Numbered from the stretch's first letter, positions 43,104-52,337 are shown. The stretch is 64,000 nt of DNA from Maritimibacter dapengensis (GCF_019218265.1 NZ_JAHUZE010000003.1:310001-374000), one strand, 5' to 3'. A program made the numbers and translations. Notes: a model not told the origin generated them from the letters alone.

Positions 43104-44015
43104 TCATTTTCCAGCCTGCGCCCCGACCGCGCGTAACAGGTCGAGAAACGCCCGCGCTGCAAAGGTCAAAGACCCGCGACGGCGGCGGTAAATGTAGAGG
43201 TCCCGCTTCCACGCGAGCGCGGGAACATCGAGTTTCCGGATCAGGCCGAGGTCCACCTGATGGGTGAGAAGCGATTCCGGCATCAAGGTGACCAGGGGCC
43301 CGGCAAGAAGCGCATTGATCGCCACGGTGAGTGAACGGGTCTGCACCGCCAACTCCGGCGCGGGTGCGGATTGGGCGTGATAGACCTCGCGCAGCTTGTA
43401 ATGCGCGATGCTGTCCTCGGTGACCATGACCCAGCGATAACGCGACAAGTCCGCAAGCGTGGGACGGGCGTGATCGCACAGCGGATGGTCGCGGTTCACA
43501 TAGACCTGCCACCAGTCGCTTGTGATGTATTCTTGCTCCAGATCGAACTGGCTGGTCCCCGACACCGTCCCCGCAATGGCGAGGTCGATCTTCCCAGCCA
43601 GAAGATCGTCGATCAAACGGTCCTCGATGGCGTCCGTGATCCTGAGATGGATGTTGGGATGCGCTTTGAACATCTCGTCCATGGCGCGCCGCAGAAGCGG
43701 ATCGACCGCCCCTGCCACACAGCCGATCCTGAGCGTGCCCGTGGTCGCGCCCGAGATCGACCGAAGCTCTTCCAGCGCCGATCCCCAATCCGCGAGCAAC
43801 AGCTCGGCGCGCGGCAGAAGCGCCTGACCATGGGGGGTAAGCGTCATGCCCAAGGGGTGCCGTTCGAACAGCTGCGCTCCCACGTTTTCCTCAAGATTGC
43901 GGATGATCCGCGATAGGGCAGGCTGCGTGATATGCAGGTGTTCGGCAGCCCGTCCGAGCGAGCGGACCTGCGCGACTGTGACGAAGGCCGAAAGGTGACG
44001 ATTGTTGAGAGTCAT
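43104..44015 (-). CDS. LysR family transcriptional regulator
   Basis: A 303-residue LysR-type regulator. The N-terminal helix-turn-helix (LGRAAEHLHITQPALSRIIRN) begins about residue 20, and the effector domain starts near residue 90 with TGTLRIGCVAGAVDPLLRRA. It is divergent from the TRAP-IorAB operon, the usual arrangement for a LysR activator and its target, and its gene ends just before the operator region of the methyltransferase-like gene. The effector is probably the TRAP substrate or a derived aromatic acid; that is inference. Confidence 0.93.
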   Translation of the reverse strand: MTLNNRHLSAFVTVAQVRSLGRAAEHLHITQPALSRIIRNLEENVGAQLFERHPLGMTLTPHGQALLPRAELLLADWGSALEELRSISGATTGTLRIGCVAGAVDPLLRRAMDEMFKAHPNIHLRITDAIEDRLIDDLLAGKIDLAIAGTVSGTSQFDLEQEYITSDWWQVYVNRDHPLCDHARPTLADLSRYRWVMVTEDSIAHYKLREVYHAQSAPAPELAVQTRSLTVAINALLAGPLVTLMPESLLTHQVDLGLIRKLDVPALAWKRDLYIYRRRRGSLTFAARAFLDLLRAVGAQAGK

Positions 44016-44048
44016 AACGTTATTGCATGGCTTTTAACGAGATAAGCA

Positions 44049-44062
44049 GTTGCGCAATCAAC
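44049..44062. promoter_or_regulatory. GTTG-N6-CAAC palindrome in LysR / TRAP divergent region
   Basis: GTTGCGCAATCAAC agrees with the 14-bp operators at 34451 and 43051 in the outer GTTG/CAAC and in 11 of 14 positions. One such 8-base match is expected by chance in a window of this size, so on its own it is weak; its place in the third promoter of the same gene group is what makes it worth noting. Confidence 0.35.
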
Positions 44063-44205
44063 CCGTCAAGGAAAGACTTGAGCGCATCCGGGCCAAAAAC
44101 AACAGGAAACCGGAGAAAGATCGGGGCTTGATGGTCTTGCCGGCGACTTAGGAGGAGTTGCCGTCAGAACGAAAAATCATGAGTCCCACCATTGGGAGGA
44201 AAACC

Positions 44206-45183
44206 ATGTTCAACAAACTTGCACCGGCTCTGGCCGGAGCCGTTCTGGTCGTCGCCAGTCAGACGGCAACCGCAGAGGTTGCCACGCTGCGCGTCGTCAC
44301 CGCCTTTCCGCAAAACACACCACAAAACATCCCGCTGACAGGATTTGTGGACCACGTGAACGAAACCTGCACCGATAGCGTTCAGCTCGATTTCGTCGGG
44401 GGTCCCGAAGCGGTGCCCACCTTCGAACTGGGCGAAGCCGTGCGGCGCGGTGTCGTGGATGTGGGATACAGTTCGCAGTCGTTCTACGCCTCGATCGTAC
44501 CCGAAGCCGCCGCGATCAAGCTGTCCACCAACACCGTCGCCGAACAGCGCGAGAACGGTGGCCACGAGCTGTTGAACCAGATCCACCAGGAACGGATGAA
44601 CGCGGTCTATCTCGCACGGACTCACGAGGACGTGCCGTTCTACCTGTATCTGACCGAGGAGGCCGATCCGCTCGACCTCTCCGGCAAGAGCCTGCGGATC
44701 GCCCCCGTCTACCGCGCCTTCTTCGATACGCTCGGCGCGCAACTCGTCCAGACTCCTCCGTCGGAGATGTACACTGCGGTCGAACGCGGTGTCGTTCAGG
44801 GGCTTGGCTGGACGAGCCTGGGCATCTTCGATTTCGGACTTCAAGAGCATCTGAAATACCGGGTCGAACCTGGCTTTTACCTGTCGGACGGCAACGTGCT
44901 GGTGAACCTGGACAAGTGGAACGGCCTGTCCGAAGCCGCGCAATCCTGTCTGAACGAAGCTGCCGTCTGGATCGAAGGTCAGGGGCAGGAGATGGCGGAC
45001 CTGTCCGTGGAGGACCTTGCCAGACAGGCCGAAGCCGGGATCGAGGCCCTGGAATTGACAGGCGAGGAGCGGGACGAGTTTCTGCGCCGCGCGTCTGACG
45101 CAGGCTGGGCGGAAATCGAAGAGCTCGCACCCGACAACGCCGCAAAGCTGAAAGAGCTTCTTGCTCCTGAGAGCGCCAGCTAA
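44206..45183 (+). CDS. TRAP transporter substrate-binding protein (DctP type), second system
   Basis: A 325-residue periplasmic receptor with signal peptide MFNKLAPALAGAVLVVASQ followed by TATA and cleavage before EV. The segments PLDLSGKSLRIAPVYRAFF and ERGVVQGLGWTSLGIFDFG match the DctP fold, with the arginine of LRIAP as the likely carboxylate anchor. GGGAGGAAAACC precedes the ATG at 44206; frames to 44158 cross it. The gene opens an operon in which dctQ follows after only three bases, without the intervening hairpin seen in the other systems. Confidence 0.92.
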   Translation: MFNKLAPALAGAVLVVASQTATAEVATLRVVTAFPQNTPQNIPLTGFVDHVNETCTDSVQLDFVGGPEAVPTFELGEAVRRGVVDVGYSSQSFYASIVPEAAAIKLSTNTVAEQRENGGHELLNQIHQERMNAVYLARTHEDVPFYLYLTEEADPLDLSGKSLRIAPVYRAFFDTLGAQLVQTPPSEMYTAVERGVVQGLGWTSLGIFDFGLQEHLKYRVEPGFYLSDGNVLVNLDKWNGLSEAAQSCLNEAAVWIEGQGQEMADLSVEDLARQAEAGIEALELTGEERDEFLRRASDAGWAEIEELAPDNAAKLKELLAPESAS

Positions 45184-45186
45184 ACC

Positions 45187-45684
45187 GTGGCGGTGTTTCT
45201 GCGTATCTTCGATGCCGTGCTGAAAGGTGCGGCCATGATTGGCGCGGCGCTCATTGCCCTCACCGTGGTGACCACGGTGGGGGATGTGATCGCCCGTCAG
45301 ATCGGATCGAAGCTGTTTTACTGGCAGGTCGATTTCGTCGAACTTGCGCTGATGGGGTCGGCATTTCTGATTGCGCCGTGGCTCCTGTCGCTCGGCGCCC
45401 ACGTGCGCGTGGATGTGGCTGTGACAATGCTGCCCATGCGGATGGGCGCGGCATTGAACCGTATCGCCAATCTGCTCGGCACCCTCATCTGCGCGGTTCT
45501 TGCTGTCTACGCATGGCAGGAGGTTACAGGCTCGGCCACACGCGGGAGCCTGATGATCCGCAGTTTCGTCATTCCCGAATGGTGGGTGCTGACCGTCGCA
45601 CCCTTCGCCTTCGTCACCCTGACCGTCGAATTCGCGCTGCGCACGCTGGGCGTGCGAGACAGGCGCGAAACCGTGGGGATTTGA
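45187..45684 (+). CDS. TRAP transporter small permease (DctQ type), second system
   Basis: A 165-residue protein with four hydrophobic helices: the first spans AAMIGAALIALTVVTTVGDV, then ELALMGSAFLIAPWLLSLGA, LLGTLICAVLAVYAWQEV and WWVLTVAPFAFVTLTVEFA. This is the DctQ layout. The start is a GTG, three bases after the binding-protein stop. The dctM ATG follows two bases after its stop. Confidence 0.9.
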   Translation: MAVFLRIFDAVLKGAAMIGAALIALTVVTTVGDVIARQIGSKLFYWQVDFVELALMGSAFLIAPWLLSLGAHVRVDVAVTMLPMRMGAALNRIANLLGTLICAVLAVYAWQEVTGSATRGSLMIRSFVIPEWWVLTVAPFAFVTLTVEFALRTLGVRDRRETVGI

Positions 45685-45686
45685 CC

Positions 45687-47006
45687 ATGGAATGGTATTG
45701 GGCGCTTTCGCTTCTCGTCGGGCTGGTCGTGTTCCTGATGGTCATCGGGCTTCCGGTCGCCTTCGTGTTCCTCGGTGTGAATGTTGTCGGAGCCTACCTG
45801 TTTCTCGGCGGCACGATGGGGTTGGGGCAGGTGGTGCGCAACGGCGTGCAATCGCTTCAGAACTACTCGCTCGCGCCCATACCCATGTTCATTCTCATGG
45901 GCGAACTCATGCTCCATTCCGGCATGGCAGGGGCCGCGATCCATGCGGTCGAGCGGCTGATCCGAAAGGTGCCCGGACGGATGCCGATTGTCTCGGTCGT
46001 GGCGGGTACGCTTTTTGCCGCTCTGTCGGGGTCGTCTATGGCGAACACGGCGATGCTGGGAAGCTCACTCTTGCCGCAGATGTTGAAGTCCGGCTATGCC
46101 CCGCGGCTGGCCATCGGCCCGATGGTGGCGGTCGGCGGGATCGCCATCCTCATTCCGCCGTCTGCCTTGGCGGTGCTTCTGGGGTCGCTCGCCAAGATCT
46201 CGATCGCCGCGTTGTTGGTGGCGGGGATTGTCCCAGCGCTCATCATGGCGGTGCTCTTTGTCGGATACATCCTGATCCGTGCCCTGGCCGGCGACGACGT
46301 GAAGGAGGACGTGGCGCCGGACGGGGGTGGCTTCTTCCAACGCGCCTGGCCGTTCCTGCGCGACGTGTTGCCGCTGTTTCTGATTTTTGTGGCCGTGGTC
46401 GGGAGCCTACTGGCGGGAATCGCCACACCAACCGAAAGCGCCGCCATCGGTGTGGCCGCGACGGTGATCGCCGGCCTCGCCTATCGCCGTCTGAGCATTG
46501 GCGTGATCGGCAAGACGATGATGGAGACCGCCAAGATCTCGGCAATGATCCTGTTCATTATCGTTGGGTCGATTACCTTCTCGCAGATCCTCGCCTTTTC
46601 CGGCGCGGCGTCTGGCCTGCTGTCGGTCATAACCGCATTCGAACTCACGCCGCTCGAAGTCATCCTTCTGGTGCTGGTCGTCCTGCTGCTTCTGGGCTGC
46701 TTCATCGACCAGGTGTCCATGATGATGATTACGCTGCCGTTCTTTCTGCCGCTGGCAAATTCGGTCGGGGTCGATCTCATCTGGCTGGGGCTGGTGTATC
46801 TTCTGAGCCTCGAGATCGCGCTCATCACGCCACCCTTCGGGCTCCTGCTTTTCGTGATGAAAGGCGTGGCACCGAAAGAGATATCCTTCGGCACCATAAC
46901 CATGGCAACGCTTCCGTTCCTCGGCATTCAAATGGCGGTCCTGGTGCTGATCGTGATCTGGCCCGAGATCGCGCTGTGGCTACCCAAGCTGCTCCTCGCA
47001 AACTGA
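45687..47006 (+). CDS. TRAP transporter large permease (DctM type), second system
   Basis: A 439-residue membrane protein with at least eleven hydrophobic segments. SGSSMANTAMLGSSLLPQM, GGIAILIPPSALAVLLG, ATPTESAAIGVAATV and ALITPPFGLLLFVMKGVAP are the conserved DctM blocks. The ATG at 45687 is the family start; the longer open frame lies in dctQ. Sixteen bases separate it from the IorA-like gene, so transport and oxidation are in one operon. Confidence 0.93.
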   Translation: MEWYWALSLLVGLVVFLMVIGLPVAFVFLGVNVVGAYLFLGGTMGLGQVVRNGVQSLQNYSLAPIPMFILMGELMLHSGMAGAAIHAVERLIRKVPGRMPIVSVVAGTLFAALSGSSMANTAMLGSSLLPQMLKSGYAPRLAIGPMVAVGGIAILIPPSALAVLLGSLAKISIAALLVAGIVPALIMAVLFVGYILIRALAGDDVKEDVAPDGGGFFQRAWPFLRDVLPLFLIFVAVVGSLLAGIATPTESAAIGVAATVIAGLAYRRLSIGVIGKTMMETAKISAMILFIIVGSITFSQILAFSGAASGLLSVITAFELTPLEVILLVLVVLLLLGCFIDQVSMMMITLPFFLPLANSVGVDLIWLGLVYLLSLEIALITPPFGLLLFVMKGVAPKEISFGTITMATLPFLGIQMAVLVLIVIWPEIALWLPKLLLAN

Positions 47007-47022
47007 CGAATTAGAGACTGAT

Positions 47023-49173
47023 ATGGCTGAACGTTCCTTCGCAAAAGAAGTCCAGGACCTGTGGATCGGGGAAGGCGAGACCTTTCGCGGTGAGGGGATT
47101 CTCGGCATCACCAAGGCGCTCTTGGAGTGCGGTGTGGGATATGTGGGCGGCTATCAGGGTGCGCCGATTTCACACCTGATGGATGTGCTGGCGGATGCGC
47201 AGGACATTCTTGGCGAGCTTGACGTTCGGTTCGAGGCCAACGCATCCGAAGCCGCCGCGACCGCGATGCTCGCCGCCAGCGTGCACTACCCGATCCGCGG
47301 CGCCGTGGCGTTCAAGGGGCCAGTCGGGGTGAACGTGGCCTCGGATGCCCTGGCCAACCTGGCGTCGGGCGGGGTCACCGGTGGGGCGATGTTGATCGTG
47401 GGCGAGGATTACGGCGAAGGCTCGGCCATCATGCAGGAACGCAGCCATGCCTTCGCAATGAAGTCGCAGGTCTGGCTTCTGGATCCGCGCCCAAATCTGG
47501 TGTCCATGACCAAGGCGGTGCGCGACGGTTTCGAACTGTCGGAGGCCACCAATACCCCCGTCATACTGGAACTCCGCATCCGCGCCTGTCACGTCCACGG
47601 CACGTTCGAGGCCCGGGACAACCAACGCCCGCCCTTGTCCGTGCGCGAGGCACTGTCGGCCCCGCGCCGCGATCCCAGCCGCCTGGCCCTGCCCCCGTTC
47701 GCCTATGCGCATGAACATGAAAAAGTCGAAAGCCGCTGGCCACGTGCGATCGAGCACATCATGGACAACGGGCTGAACGAGCGCATGGGACCAAAAAACG
47801 CCAAGATCGGCGTGGTGGTGCAGGGCGGTCTCTATAACACCCTGAACCGCGCGTTGGAGCGTCTGGAACTGGCCGATGCCTATGGCAATTCGGACGTGGA
47901 AATCTACTGCCTCAACGTGACCTATCCCTTGGCCGAGCCGGAGTTTCTGCGGTTCTGCGAAGGCAAGGACGCGGTGCTGGTGGTCGAGGAAGGCCAGCCC
48001 AATTACATCGAACAGGCGCTCGGCGGGATGCTGCATCGAAGCGACCTGCCAACACGCGCCTATGGCAAAGGCTACCTGCCAATGGCCGGGGAGTATCAGG
48101 CGCCTGTGATGTTGGAGGGTCTGCGCGGGTTCCTCGCCGATCATGCGCCCGACATGCTCTCGCCCGCGCTTCGTGCGCCGAACCGGAGCGAAACCGAAGT
48201 GCCGGAGATTGCCGACGCGGTGCCCGCCCGCCCGCCGGGGTTCTGCACGGGGTGCCCCGAGCGTCCGATTTTCGCAGGGATGAAGCTGATCGACGAGGAA
48301 ATCGGCCCGCACCAGATCGCCTGCGACATCGGCTGTCATCTGTTCTCCGTCCTGCCGCCCTTCGATCTTGGCGGCACCACGATGGGGTTCGGTCTCGGCC
48401 CTGCCTCCAATGCCGCCTTCGATGGCGGCGGCGAACGCAGGGCGATCTCGGTGATGGGCGACGGGGGGTTTTGGCACAACGGGCTTGCTTCGTCCGTGGG
48501 CAACGCCGTGTTCAACAAGTCCGACAACGTGATCGTCATCGTCGACAATTACTATGCCGCGGCGACAGGGGGGCAGGACATTCCCTCGTCCCGCTCGAAG
48601 AACCCGACCAAACAGACCGGCAATTCCATTGAAGGGGCCGTGCGCGGAATCGGCGTCAACTGGGTTCGCACCATTGACCGTACCTATGACGTCGCCAAGG
48701 TGCGCGACACATTGCGCGAGGCGCTGACCACCGATGCCGAAGGCCCCAAGGTCATCATCGCCTCGTCCGAATGCATGCTCAACCGTCAGCGCCGTGAGCG
48801 GCCCGAAAAGGCAAGGGCGATTGCCGAGGGGCGACGGGTCCTGCGCCCGAAATTCGGGGTGGATGAAGATGTCTGCACCGGCGACCACGCCTGTATGCGG
48901 CTATCGGGCTGTCCGTCTCTGACACTCAAGGAACTGGACGATCCACTGCGCGATGATCCGGTCGCGTCGATTGACGAAAGCTGCGTGGGCTGCGGCAATT
49001 GTGGCGAGGTGGCGGATGCCGCCGTGCTGTGCCCATCGTTCTATCAAGCCGACGTCATCGAGAATCCGGGCCGGTGGGAAGCCGCGCGCGACCGCATGAC
49101 ACGCCGGATCATCGTTTGGCTGCAGAACCGCCGCGCCGCCAAGCGGCTGATGTTCGAGGAGGTCGCGGCATGA
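47023..49173 (+). CDS. Indolepyruvate:ferredoxin oxidoreductase alpha subunit (IorA type)
   Basis: A 716-residue thiamine-pyrophosphate enzyme subunit that would decarboxylate an arylpyruvate to an arylacetyl-CoA and pass electrons to a ferredoxin. Order of domains: pyrimidine-binding domain at about 20-200 (GYQGAPISHLMDVLADA), the CTGCPERP motif near 410, the TPP-binding block with MGDGGFWHNGLASSVGNAV near 490, and a C-terminal iron-sulfur domain from about 610 with VCTGDHACMRLSGCPS and SCVGCGNCGEVADAAVLCP. The cysteine pattern matches the family. It is coupled by ATGA to the beta-like subunit and follows a TRAP operon. In aerobes such enzymes often serve amino-acid-derived or lignin-derived arylpyruvates. 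Confidence 0.9.
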   Translation: MAERSFAKEVQDLWIGEGETFRGEGILGITKALLECGVGYVGGYQGAPISHLMDVLADAQDILGELDVRFEANASEAAATAMLAASVHYPIRGAVAFKGPVGVNVASDALANLASGGVTGGAMLIVGEDYGEGSAIMQERSHAFAMKSQVWLLDPRPNLVSMTKAVRDGFELSEATNTPVILELRIRACHVHGTFEARDNQRPPLSVREALSAPRRDPSRLALPPFAYAHEHEKVESRWPRAIEHIMDNGLNERMGPKNAKIGVVVQGGLYNTLNRALERLELADAYGNSDVEIYCLNVTYPLAEPEFLRFCEGKDAVLVVEEGQPNYIEQALGGMLHRSDLPTRAYGKGYLPMAGEYQAPVMLEGLRGFLADHAPDMLSPALRAPNRSETEVPEIADAVPARPPGFCTGCPERPIFAGMKLIDEEIGPHQIACDIGCHLFSVLPPFDLGGTTMGFGLGPASNAAFDGGGERRAISVMGDGGFWHNGLASSVGNAVFNKSDNVIVIVDNYYAAATGGQDIPSSRSKNPTKQTGNSIEGAVRGIGVNWVRTIDRTYDVAKVRDTLREALTTDAEGPKVIIASSECMLNRQRRERPEKARAIAEGRRVLRPKFGVDEDVCTGDHACMRLSGCPSLTLKELDDPLRDDPVASIDESCVGCGNCGEVADAAVLCPSFYQADVIENPGRWEAARDRMTRRIIVWLQNRRAAKRLMFEEVAA

Positions 49174-50717
49174 ACGATCAATTCATCCTGCCCGTAGGCA
49201 GCTTTACCCACGCCGAGGGGTTGTTGAAACTCTCGGTTCATGCCGTCGGCGGACAAGGCGGGGGTGTGCTGACCAACTGGATCGTCGCCTTGGCCGAAGC
49301 CAACGGATACTACGCGCAATCCACGTCCGTGCCGGGTCTGGCCCAACGGACCGGTTCCACGATTTACTATGTCGAGATGATGCCCGCGACCGAAACCACC
49401 CCGGTGCTGGCCCTGATGCCCGCGCCGGGAGACGTGGATGTGGTCGTGGCGTCCGAGATGATGGAAGCGGGGCGCGCGGTCGAGCGCGGGTTCGTCTCGG
49501 CCGGCCGTACCACGGTCATCACCTCGACCCATAGGGTCTATGCCACCTCTGAAAAGCTTATCCCGGGTGACGGTCGGGCCGACAGAGAACGTGTGCTCGA
49601 GCTGACCCGCGCGTCCGCGAAACGTACGGTTGCCTTTGACATGCACGACTTTGCCAAACGGTCGAAAAGCCATGTCTCGGCCAGCCTTTTCGGCGCGCTT
49701 GCCGGTTCTGGAGCACTGCCCTTTCCGGTTGAGAGCTACGTGTCCGTGATCGAAGCGTCAGGGCGCGGGGTCGCGGCGTCGCTCGATGCCTTTCACAAGG
49801 CGCGGGAGGCGGCGCAAACCGGTGTAGACGAGGCCGCGAACGCGCCTGTGGCCAAACGCGCGGAAGTGCGTGGACCCGAGAAAAAACGCGCCGAATGGCA
49901 GCGGCTTCTGACGCGCGTCGAGGCTCTTCCTGGGCCGGTTGCCGAAATGGCCAAGGCCGGACTGCGCAAAGTGGCCGAGTTTCAGGACGAACGACTTGCA
50001 GGCGACTACCTGACCACCGTCGAAGAGGCCGTAGCGGGCGATGATGCGGATCATATGTGGCTCTATTCCACCACGTTTGCCAAGTATCTTGCGAACGCAC
50101 TGTGTTACGACGACCTGATCCGCGTCGCGGACCTCAAGACCCGCGCGGCGCGGTTCGCCCGTGTGCGCGACCATGCGGATCCGAGTGACACTGCCCTTCT
50201 ACGCACGACCGAATACATGCACCCCCGCGCCGAGGAAGTGGTCGGGATGTTCCCTGCTGCACTAGGCCGCAAGGTCGAAGCGTCGCCAAAGCTCTTCGCG
50301 TGGATCGACCGGCGGGTGAACAAGGGGCGGCGCTATCGCAGCGACGGGATCGTTGCATTTGTCGCGCTCTATATGCTTGGCGGGTTGAAGCCTATCCGGC
50401 GCTTCACGCTACGGGACGCACAGGAGCGGGAACACCGCGAGGCGTGGCTCTCCTATGCCCGCCACCTGCTGCCACGCGACTATGATTTGGCGGTCGAGGT
50501 CCTCGCCTGTCGGCGATTGATCAAGGGCTATTCTGACACCCATGCTCGGGGACTATCCAAGTTCGATCTGGCCATGCAGGGCGCGCGCAAGCTCGAGGGT
50601 CGTGCGGACGCCGCCGAATGGCTGCGCCGGCTCCGCACCGCAGCCCTGTCGGACCCTTCAGACCAACCTCTGCGCGATGCGCTTAAAACCGTGGACAGTT
50701 TTCTCGACGCCGGTTGA
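49170..50717 (+). CDS. Indolepyruvate oxidoreductase beta-type protein with C-terminal DUF6537
   Basis: A 515-residue partner of the IorA-like subunit. The first 190 residues are the gamma/beta pyruvate-oxidoreductase domain (KLSVHAVGGQGGGVLTNWIV and STSVPGLAQRTGSTIYYVEM). The remaining 320 residues are alpha-helical (for example AEWQRLLTRVEALPGPVAEM) and correspond to the extension seen in the long fused enzymes of aerobic proteobacteria, DUF6537. Stand-alone archaeal IorB is only about 200 residues. Here the enzyme is split into two genes with an ATGA overlap rather than fused. The role of the extension is unknown. Confidence 0.85.
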   Translation: MNDQFILPVGSFTHAEGLLKLSVHAVGGQGGGVLTNWIVALAEANGYYAQSTSVPGLAQRTGSTIYYVEMMPATETTPVLALMPAPGDVDVVVASEMMEAGRAVERGFVSAGRTTVITSTHRVYATSEKLIPGDGRADRERVLELTRASAKRTVAFDMHDFAKRSKSHVSASLFGALAGSGALPFPVESYVSVIEASGRGVAASLDAFHKAREAAQTGVDEAANAPVAKRAEVRGPEKKRAEWQRLLTRVEALPGPVAEMAKAGLRKVAEFQDERLAGDYLTTVEEAVAGDDADHMWLYSTTFAKYLANALCYDDLIRVADLKTRAARFARVRDHADPSDTALLRTTEYMHPRAEEVVGMFPAALGRKVEASPKLFAWIDRRVNKGRRYRSDGIVAFVALYMLGGLKPIRRFTLRDAQEREHREAWLSYARHLLPRDYDLAVEVLACRRLIKGYSDTHARGLSKFDLAMQGARKLEGRADAAEWLRRLRTAALSDPSDQPLRDALKTVDSFLDAG

Positions 50718-50729
50718 GCGTCGCAGGAC

Positions 50730-50757
50730 ACGACGGAGCAAACGACAGGTCGTTTTT
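50730..50757 (+). terminator. Weak terminator after the IorAB operon
   Basis: ACGAC at 50730-50734 can pair with GTCGT at 50749-50753, followed by TTTTT. The stem is only five base pairs with a 14-base loop, but it is the only hairpin with a T run between the convergent IorB and znuB genes. Confidence 0.35.
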
Positions 50758-50796
50758 CTCTTCGCCTAGAGCGGCGAGACCCCCATGCAGGGCCGG

Positions 50797-51615
50797 TCAG
50801 GCATCGTTCCGGGCAGTCGAATTTCGCCCGAGGCGAGAAAGCGAGACCGATAGCACGAAAAGAATTGCGGTGATGCAGACTATGGTTGGACCGGTCGGCG
50901 TATCGAAATGGTAAGACGCCCGAATGCCGCCGAAAACGGACCCCGCACCGATCGCAGCGGCCAGAATCGCCATGACCTCGGGGGTGCGGCTGAAGGATCG
51001 CGCGGTTGCTGCAGGGATGATCAACATCGCCGTGATAAGAAGCGCGCCGACCACCTTGATCGCCACCGCGACGACGATGGCGAGCGCGATGGTCAGCACC
51101 AGTTGCTCGCGTTTCGGGTCGACACCTTCGGCGTAGGCAAGGTCGGGGTTCAGAGTTCCGGTCAGGAGCGCGGACCAGCGCCACACCACGAGTCCCACGA
51201 CGATCGCCGCACCACCCCAGATCACCGCAAGGTCATCGGGCATGACGGCAAGGATGTCCCCGAAAAGATAAGCCATGAGATCGATGCGGATACCCGACAA
51301 GAACGATGCCGCCACCAGCCCGAAAGCGAGAGCGGAATGGGCGAGCACGCCCAGCATCGTGTCCATCGCGAAGCCCCGCCCGGTCAAAGATGAAACGGTG
51401 AGCGCCATGGCGAGAGACACGACCAGCACACCGGCGAAAATCGACACCGAGAAGGTGAGCGACAGCGCGACACCCAGGATCGCGGCATGAGCCGTAGCGT
51501 CCCCGAAATAGGCCATGCGCCGCCAGACGACGAAACAGCCCAGCGGTGCCGCGGCCAGGGCGACACCGACGCCCGCAAGGATCGCGCGGATCATGAAATC
51601 GTCCAGAAAGCTCAC
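50797..51615 (-). CDS. znuB: Zinc ABC transporter permease ZnuB
   Basis: A 272-residue ABC-3 family permease for zinc import, with about eight hydrophobic segments. MSFLDDFMIRAILAGVGVAL, CFVVWRRMAYFGDATAHAAILG and VKVVGALLITAMLIIPAATAR-like sequence are the family landmarks. The start overlaps znuC as ATGA. It is the last gene of the zur-znuC-znuB operon. Confidence 0.94.
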   Translation of the reverse strand: MSFLDDFMIRAILAGVGVALAAAPLGCFVVWRRMAYFGDATAHAAILGVALSLTFSVSIFAGVLVVSLAMALTVSSLTGRGFAMDTMLGVLAHSALAFGLVAASFLSGIRIDLMAYLFGDILAVMPDDLAVIWGGAAIVVGLVVWRWSALLTGTLNPDLAYAEGVDPKREQLVLTIALAIVVAVAIKVVGALLITAMLIIPAATARSFSRTPEVMAILAAAIGAGSVFGGIRASYHFDTPTGPTIVCITAILFVLSVSLSRLGRNSTARNDA

Positions 51616-52337
51616 TCGGCAGCCTCGTGTGTGTGGTTATGATCGTGATGATGGGCATAGAGCGCGAGCGCGCCTTTCGTGCCTTCGCCGAATAGCGCAC
51701 GGTATTCGGGCGCACTGGCCACGTGACTGGGCTCGCCCTCGCAGCAGATATGGCCGTTGAGGCATATCACCCGGTCGCTCGCGCTCATCACGACATGAAG
51801 ATCGTGGCTCACCATGAGAACGCCGCAGCCCATGTCCTGCCGAACCTGTTCGATCTGGCGATAAAACGACGCGGTTCCAGGTTGATCGAGCCCCGCCGTC
51901 GCCTCGTCGAGGATCAGAAGCTCGGGACGACCGAGCAACGCACGGGCCAGCATCACCCGTTGGAACTGTCCGCCCGAAAGCTCGGACATCTGGCGGTTTG
52001 CCAGCGTCGGAATACCTGCTTGCTCCAGTGCATCGGAAACATCCGCCCGACTCACCTTGCGCCTCAGACGCATCATCCGGGACACCGTCATCGGCAGCGT
52101 CGGGTCGAGTTGAAGCCGCTGCGGCACGTAGCCGATCCGCAATCCCTGCTTGCGGATCACCTCGCCCTCATCGACGGGCAGCGCACCGACGAGAATGCGC
52201 AGAAGCGTGGATTTCCCGGACCCGTTCGGACCGACGACTGTCACGATCTCGCCCGGTTCCATCGAAAGCGTCACGTGACCCAGAATCCGGTTTCCGCCGA
52301 AACTGATGCCCACGCCTTTCATCTGGAACAGGTTCAT
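51612..52337 (-). CDS. znuC: Zinc ABC transporter ATP-binding protein ZnuC
   Basis: A 241-residue ATPase. The Walker A motif GPNGSGKS is at residues 36-43, the signature LSGGQFQRVMLARAL and the Walker B LLILDEATAGLD follow, and a C-terminal histidine-rich tail (HHHDHNHTH) that may sense zinc is characteristic of ZnuC. It overlaps both neighbours by four bases, so zur, znuC and znuB are translationally coupled. Confidence 0.95.
   Translation of the reverse strand: MNLFQMKGVGISFGGNRILGHVTLSMEPGEIVTVVGPNGSGKSTLLRILVGALPVDEGEVIRKQGLRIGYVPQRLQLDPTLPMTVSRMMRLRRKVSRADVSDALEQAGIPTLANRQMSELSGGQFQRVMLARALLGRPELLILDEATAGLDQPGTASFYRQIEQVRQDMGCGVLMVSHDLHVVMSASDRVICLNGHICCEGEPSHVASAPEYRALFGEGTKGALALYAHHHDHNHTHEAAE

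Noticed and set aside
47170-48888. A 572-codon minus-strand frame opposite the IorA-like gene
   Set aside because: The sense strand encodes all IorA motifs; the antisense product has none. GC-rich codon bias leaves such frames open.
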